Made by a program: the position numbers and the translations under genes
Notes under the pieces: model-generated
What the model saw: only the letters and a program-made list of their open reading frames with translations
The model's database searches: none
Told to the model about the DNA's origin: nothing
Assembly: GCA_902478645.1 (NCBI GenBank)
Contig: CABSLV010000034.1
Location: forward strand, 1 to 17,646
Reading direction: 5' to 3'
DNA length: 17,646 nt
DNA from: an uncultured Flavobacteriales bacterium
Lineage (GTDB): Bacteria; Bacteroidota; Bacteroidia; Flavobacteriales; UBA1820
Part shown: positions 15,401 through 17,646 of the stretch, piece after piece
Position numbering within the stretch: the first letter of the stretch is position 1
How the letters are laid out: each line of letters starts with the position of its first letter

Positions 15401-16497
15401 TCGACATTCTTGGCGACTTCGCCGAAGAACTGGCTGATGGCTGTACCGGCGACTTCCTGGGTGTTACCGGCCTCTTCGAGAACCGTACCGAAACCGAGCA
15501 TCTCCTGAGCTGTGATATTGAGAGAACGACCGATGGCACCGGTGCGGAACAGGAAATCGACCTGCCACTCCTCGGAGGCTACGCCTTCGGCGGCTACCTG
15601 GTTGAGGGCAGAGCCGATGCGCTCCATGGCCTCGGAGAAAGTAACGCCTTTGCGTTCGGCCGTGCCGAAGGAATTGACGATCTTGGCCAGTTTGGAGATG
15701 ATCTCGTCGGCATCTCCTTTAAGGGAGTCGCCGAGGGATACAACGATCTTGTCCGCTACGCGGGCGAACTCGGCAAGCTGGGAGACGCCGTCGATGCCCA
15801 TACGCCCTCCGACGACAGCCAGCTGCATACGATCCGAGATGGAGGTGCGGGTATCCATACGAGCCAGACGGGAGGTGAGGCGGTAGGTGTCCGAGGTGGA
15901 GAGCGAGGTAACCTTGCGGATGTCGGAGAAGGATTCGGAGACGTCCTTGATGGTCTGCCATACTTCGCGGGCTTTGTTGCCTACGGCAGAGAGGACACCC
16001 ACTCCGATGCCGAAAGCGGCGAAGAGCTTGGTGATGCCGCCGGTGAACTTACCCATACCCATGAAGCTGTTGCCGGCTTCGCCGGCAAGGGTCTTGAGCT
16101 CGCGCATACGGGCATTGACGGCGTTGAGCTGTTCGGCGGCCTTGCGGAAATGGTCGGTGTCTGCCTGGAACGAGGATACCTGGTCTAATAGCTGCTTGCG
16201 GAGTACCTTGAGCTGTTTGAGGGAGTACTGTTCGAGCTTGAGTCCCTGGAGGTATTCGCCTTCGGCGCGGATGAGTTCCTTGAGGTTGCCGGTGAGCTGC
16301 TGGAGGCGGGCATTTTTGTCCTTGTACTCCTGGGTATCCTGTTTGTTGGCTTGGGCGAGAGCTTCCAACTCGCGGGAGAGTTTGCGGATCTCCTGGTCGG
16401 CCTCCTTGAGTTCTTTGGACAAGGCGGTGAAACCGGCAAGGTTGTGCTCGGTCTCCAGAACGAATTTGACGGTGCGGATGGTGTCGTAATTAGCCAT
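12415..16497 (-). CDS. Phage tail tape measure protein
   Basis: This 1360-aa protein sets tail length and is ejected ahead of the DNA. Residues about 25-140 are a long charged coiled coil. Hydrophobic patches follow at about 155-175 (TKLFAAFGIGVGVLSAVG). Residues about 185-400 match the TP901-type tape measure core (SDIRKVTSLSTSDTYRL, VVGGRMGIDGVSQLAEFARVADKI). Further helical coil extends to about 1130, then a Gly/Ala hydrophobic segment (GGIFGGVLAGIQAAAYTATL). Near the C-terminus VGEQMPE at 1250-1256 resembles the recurrent VGExGPE motif of such proteins. No lytic domain was seen. The TTA stop and start overlap their neighbours closely (8-bp overlap upstream). Codons 578-717 are AT-rich unlike the rest (see the separate entry). 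If each residue spans about 0.15 nm, the tail would be about 200 nm. Confidence 0.95.
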   Translation of the reverse strand: MANYDTIRTVKFVLETEHNLAGFTALSKELKEADQEIRKLSRELEALAQANKQDTQEYKDKNARLQQLTGNLKELIRAEGEYLQGLKLEQYSLKQLKVLRKQLLDQVSSFQADTDHFRKAAEQLNAVNARMRELKTLAGEAGNSFMGMGKFTGGITKLFAAFGIGVGVLSAVGNKAREVWQTIKDVSESFSDIRKVTSLSTSDTYRLTSRLARMDTRTSISDRMQLAVVGGRMGIDGVSQLAEFARVADKIVVSLGDSLKGDADEIISKLAKIVNSFGTAERKGVTFSEAMERIGSALNQVAAEGVASEEWQVDFLFRTGAIGRSLNITAQEMLGFGTVLEEAGNTQEVAGTAISQFFGEVAKNVELYAQRAQMPVEKFVHLLETDANSAIIAVLESIKEGAVSNTELVRTFSDLGIDGERATKVILSLANNTDKLREKQALANEEFDKNVSLTREYEKRQVSLLGAMQRIGNAIQEWFVNSGLERWLKGIFNGIADIMAIKPSEELAKERVQLSLTEAKLRDTNIAWEDKLALLKELQADYPGLFQNIQTEADLYSSLADNMERANAALIQKIAIQKNKEKIEEYAGMAYDEQELIDEEQEKVFELFLKLEKLIGENTVAKIPKLQGTSGLDLLTYLGNIEKYTSKFITDKNRYQDIYRDGEYLGRYGALYAETHSRILSIIRHEYKQSSYLNSIKELNIRNKEYEDVLKAALSSSSNTSAPTLTRQDYLETMRSVASGGTSYLVYDPDTESFVASGEIAQEALDQIRSTLDLQQRVIDRSVSLSDPRTAAQLQQDFLAHPEFKTYEEYLRTTGTTLGMTPEQDTTAQAEAAKKAADLRSRQEKLFTDTRKWLDEQIDKLSVDDLPDFQASREKLEKEITEALENYRDQIIDLYEGAPPADVLRTLEENMEQFLRDRGLILDLHDQLQRIDLDKKVFDLTATDEQKAFRALDDKYKPSIRNAEYMLSRASTDAERHQYQQLIDSLRAAYDREYAALVEKYKPEDQKRAEAKARQVYNAKLAYDGVALDTEKEVEQAQQINDLMYQLYGDNWQRIYQAHQEFLQSDYDNELEFLKDRVQATKDAEKEIADFKRSLAESTISAISQVSGAAISLDLERNTNAMNQELERYEGNERKQDEIRRKYARKEADLKAKQAVLDYLTGLASVIAKSWGQGGIFGGVLAGIQAAAYTATLAIQLQQIQEAANAFSQGKYDTIRTRDGRRYTARVRDDANRTRFIHEPTYFTRQNALVGEQMPEIIISGPDTQLLRRIRPDIIEDIAALPGAQGFAQGRYAGAVKSVESVSRSSRSKEDKRLIHTLEALDKKMNTPFMGVIVADEKNMLQVQKALDRLARRQKNSRTF
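14345..14770 (-). other. Low-G+C island inside the tape measure gene
   Basis: Hand count gives 130 G+C in 420 bases (31%) for 14341-14760. The line just before it (14281-14340) has 39 of 60 (65%) and the line 14821-14880 has 35 of 60 (58%). The reading frame stays open. The encoded segment (residues about 578-717) is rich in Lys, Glu, Ile, Tyr and Asn. This looks like a swapped or inserted segment of different origin. Confidence 0.8.
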
Positions 16498-16909
16498 GGT
16501 TGGTGGTGGTAGATATTTCGAGATCGATAGCTTTCATGACTTCCTGGTGGTATTCCTCGGCCATCTGTTCGACGGCCGAGGATATAACGCCATAGGGAAT
16601 GCGATATACCAGACGGGCTGGGGCTGACTTGAGGCCGGCACGGGTGGGGATAAGGCGGGACTGACGCGGGAACCCCGGTTCGCGAAGGGCGGCCATGGAG
16701 GAGGGAAAGGAATAGGTAAGGCCATAGAACTGCCCGAAATCCGATGCGGAGAGGCTTCGGGAAGATAGTAGCTCGGCGGGGAGGTCATTGTCCCGGATGA
16801 TGCGCGTGCCATCCGAGAGAATGCGAGATATGCCGGCTGATAGATAACTGCGGCCGCGATCGAGAATGCGATGGACGATGTCGGAGAGATATTGGTCGGT
16901 GAGTGCCAT
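16490..16909 (-). CDS. Small phage protein before the tape measure gene (hypothetical)
   Basis: This 139-aa protein is coded immediately upstream of the tape measure gene and overlaps its start by 8 bp. It has no signal peptide, membrane segment or motif that I recognise. The N-terminal 50 residues (YLSDIVHRILDRGRSYL) and the C-terminal 35 (VISSAVEQMAEEYHQEVMKAIDLEI) look helical, with a Ser/Pro-rich middle. Siphophages often place tail assembly chaperones just before the tape measure, but no slippery frameshift arrangement was seen, so that role is only a positional guess. Confidence 0.7.
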   Translation of the reverse strand: MALTDQYLSDIVHRILDRGRSYLSAGISRILSDGTRIIRDNDLPAELLSSRSLSASDFGQFYGLTYSFPSSMAALREPGFPRQSRLIPTRAGLKSAPARLVYRIPYGVISSAVEQMAEEYHQEVMKAIDLEISTTTNHG

Positions 16910-16921
16910 GGTACAGTGATT

Positions 16922-17437
16922 TTATTTGATAAGTCGGCGGAACACGAGATATCCCACCACCAGGGCTACGGTGATGCACATCCACATCGCCGTGCGGGGA
17001 ATAGGCATGGGCTTTTCGGTGGTCGAGGTCTCTACGTCGGCTTGGACGGTGGTATGCTCGGCCATACGCGATGTGTCCTGCACGGCGATATAGACGGTAT
17101 CGGAACGCTGCGCTCGGGATTGCTCTTGGGCGGAGGATGCGCCCTCTCCCCTGCCCCCGTACAGGATGATTCCTCCAGAATATACTCGCGCACTGTCGAA
17201 GTCCCACGTCCACGAGGTGGATACGTCTCGGGCCATCTGCTCCATCCACTGGGTGAGGGATACGCCTTCCGCCTTGTGGCCGGTCGTCGTCTCCCGGTCT
17301 GTCTGCGTGGCGGTGCGGTCGGTGGTCTCGCTCTGGGTGGCTATGCGCCGGGATGCTCCGCACGAGAGCAGGAAAAGGAGGCTCGTAGCCAGTAAGAGGC
17401 CGCTCAATATCCTTTTCAAATCTCTTTGATAGTTCAT
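16922..17437 (-). CDS. Lipoprotein with C-terminal membrane segment, unimolecular-spanin-like
   Basis: The 171-aa protein has two membrane signals at its ends. Residues 10-26 are a lipoprotein signal peptide with lipobox LLSC (Cys26 would be lipidated), followed by GASR, which does not specify inner-membrane retention. Residues about 150-166 (AMWMCITVALVVGYLVF) are a transmembrane segment followed by the basic tail RRLIK. The roughly 120 residues between are polar, Thr/Ser/Gln-rich, with a short beta-like core (TWDFDSARVYSGGIILYGG) and no clear long coiled coil. An outer-membrane lipid anchor joined to an inner-membrane segment in one chain is the layout of u-spanins such as T1 gp11, which fuse the two membranes at the end of lysis. 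It lies in a phage operon between another small lipoprotein (22-bp gap) and the 139-aa gene (12-bp gap). No endolysin is visible in the window, so the role is inferred from topology. Confidence 0.65.
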   Translation of the reverse strand: MNYQRDLKRILSGLLLATSLLFLLSCGASRRIATQSETTDRTATQTDRETTTGHKAEGVSLTQWMEQMARDVSTSWTWDFDSARVYSGGIILYGGRGEGASSAQEQSRAQRSDTVYIAVQDTSRMAEHTTVQADVETSTTEKPMPIPRTAMWMCITVALVVGYLVFRRLIK

Positions 17438-17459
17438 TATTTTAGTTTTTTGCGATTTA

Positions 17460-17636
17460 TTAAAATAAGCAGCGGGATTGTTCTATTGGGGTAAAACAGT
17501 TCCTTTCTCCCTTGATCTCCTCTTGCGTTGCCCGCTTTGCATTGCAGGAACAAAGACACAGCAGCCCGAGGGCGACGAGAGTAAGGACGACGGTCTGCCA
17601 AAGGAGGGCGAGACGGTAACGGTGCTTGGCTTTCAT
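17460..17636 (-). CDS. Small phage lipoprotein (58 aa)
   Basis: The ORF runs from the ATG at 17634-17636 to TAA at 17460-17462. The N-terminus is a signal peptide: basic MKAKHRYR, a hydrophobic run to residue 28, then lipobox LCSC with Cys31 as the lipidated residue. The mature part would be only 28 residues with two more Cys (47, 56). It sits 22 bp before the spanin-like gene and in the same direction, so it probably belongs to the same lysis or envelope cassette. Small lipoproteins in this position can be outer spanin subunits or superinfection-exclusion proteins; nothing in the sequence decides between them. Another phage gene probably ends just beyond the right edge. Confidence 0.6.
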   Translation of the reverse strand: MKAKHRYRLALLWQTVVLTLVALGLLCLCSCNAKRATQEEIKGERNCFTPIEQSRCLF

Positions 17637-17646
17637 GGCGGTTATT

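Larger units (their letters stand above)
9295..17646 (-). mobile_element. Prophage or phage-like element, tail-gene end (partial)
   Basis: Six genes lie on the minus strand with overlaps or gaps of at most 22 bp: small lipoprotein, spanin-like lipoprotein, 139-aa protein, tape measure protein, and two distal tail proteins. A TP901-type tape measure protein identifies the block as a long-tailed phage module. The left limit is placed at the end of the last phage gene beside the tRNA-Lys terminator. The right limit is outside the window. Integrase, repressor, head and packaging genes are not present here, so an intact prophage, a remnant and a tail-only (tailocin-like) element all remain possible. 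Confidence 0.85.

Noticed and set aside
16490..16909. A programmed frameshift producing a GT-type tail assembly chaperone before the tape measure gene.
   Set aside because: There is one simple frame ending in an 8-bp overlap with the tape measure start, and no slippery heptamer with a second long frame was found.

Overview
The window looks like a chromosomal segment of a member of the Bacteroidetes, probably Bacteroidales. Three things suggest this. Promoters fit the TTTG / TAnnTTTG type, most clearly the one before the tRNAs. The two-subunit methylmalonyl-CoA mutase is the form used in the succinate/propionate pathway of gut Bacteroidales. The metabolic genes have G+C in the low-to-mid 50s. 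The genus cannot be fixed from this sequence.

Layout. (1) 1-1203, minus strand: a two-gene unit of unknown function. A coiled-coil plus single-membrane-segment protein is followed 14 bp later by a BRCT-domain protein that runs off the left edge. (2) 1412-4584, plus strand: a PyrR-like phosphoribosyltransferase, a membrane-anchored M23 peptidase with an unusual HLD metal motif, and a NadR-type NMN adenylyltransferase/nicotinamide riboside kinase. (3) 4661-8765, minus strand: mutA-mutB (small then large subunit of methylmalonyl-CoA mutase), with a candidate promoter upstream and a very strong intrinsic terminator downstream. (4) 8975-9263, plus strand: one promoter, tRNA-Leu(GAG), tRNA-Lys(UUU) and a perfect 15-bp hairpin terminator. 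(5) 9295 to the right edge, minus strand: the late tail part of an integrated phage or phage-like element. In transcription order it reads small lipoprotein (58 aa), lipoprotein with a C-terminal membrane segment (171 aa, unimolecular-spanin-like), 139-aa protein, tape measure protein (1360 aa), 347-aa and 690-aa distal tail proteins. The last phage gene ends 31 bp from the tRNA terminator, so the tRNA-Lys locus is the likely chromosomal junction. Integrase, head genes and the other end are outside the window, so intact prophage, remnant and tailocin cannot be told apart.

How the genes work together. MutA and MutB form the B12-dependent enzyme that interconverts succinyl-CoA and methylmalonyl-CoA. 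NadR salvages NAD precursors. The M23 peptidase trims or remodels peptidoglycan. The phage block is one tightly packed operon (overlaps of 8 and 10 bp, gaps of 12-22 bp) whose products would build a long tail and probably disrupt the envelope at lysis. The most interesting signals are the one-gene spanin candidate, an island of about 31% G+C inside the tape measure gene, the tRNA/phage junction, and the unassigned BRCT plus membrane-protein pair.
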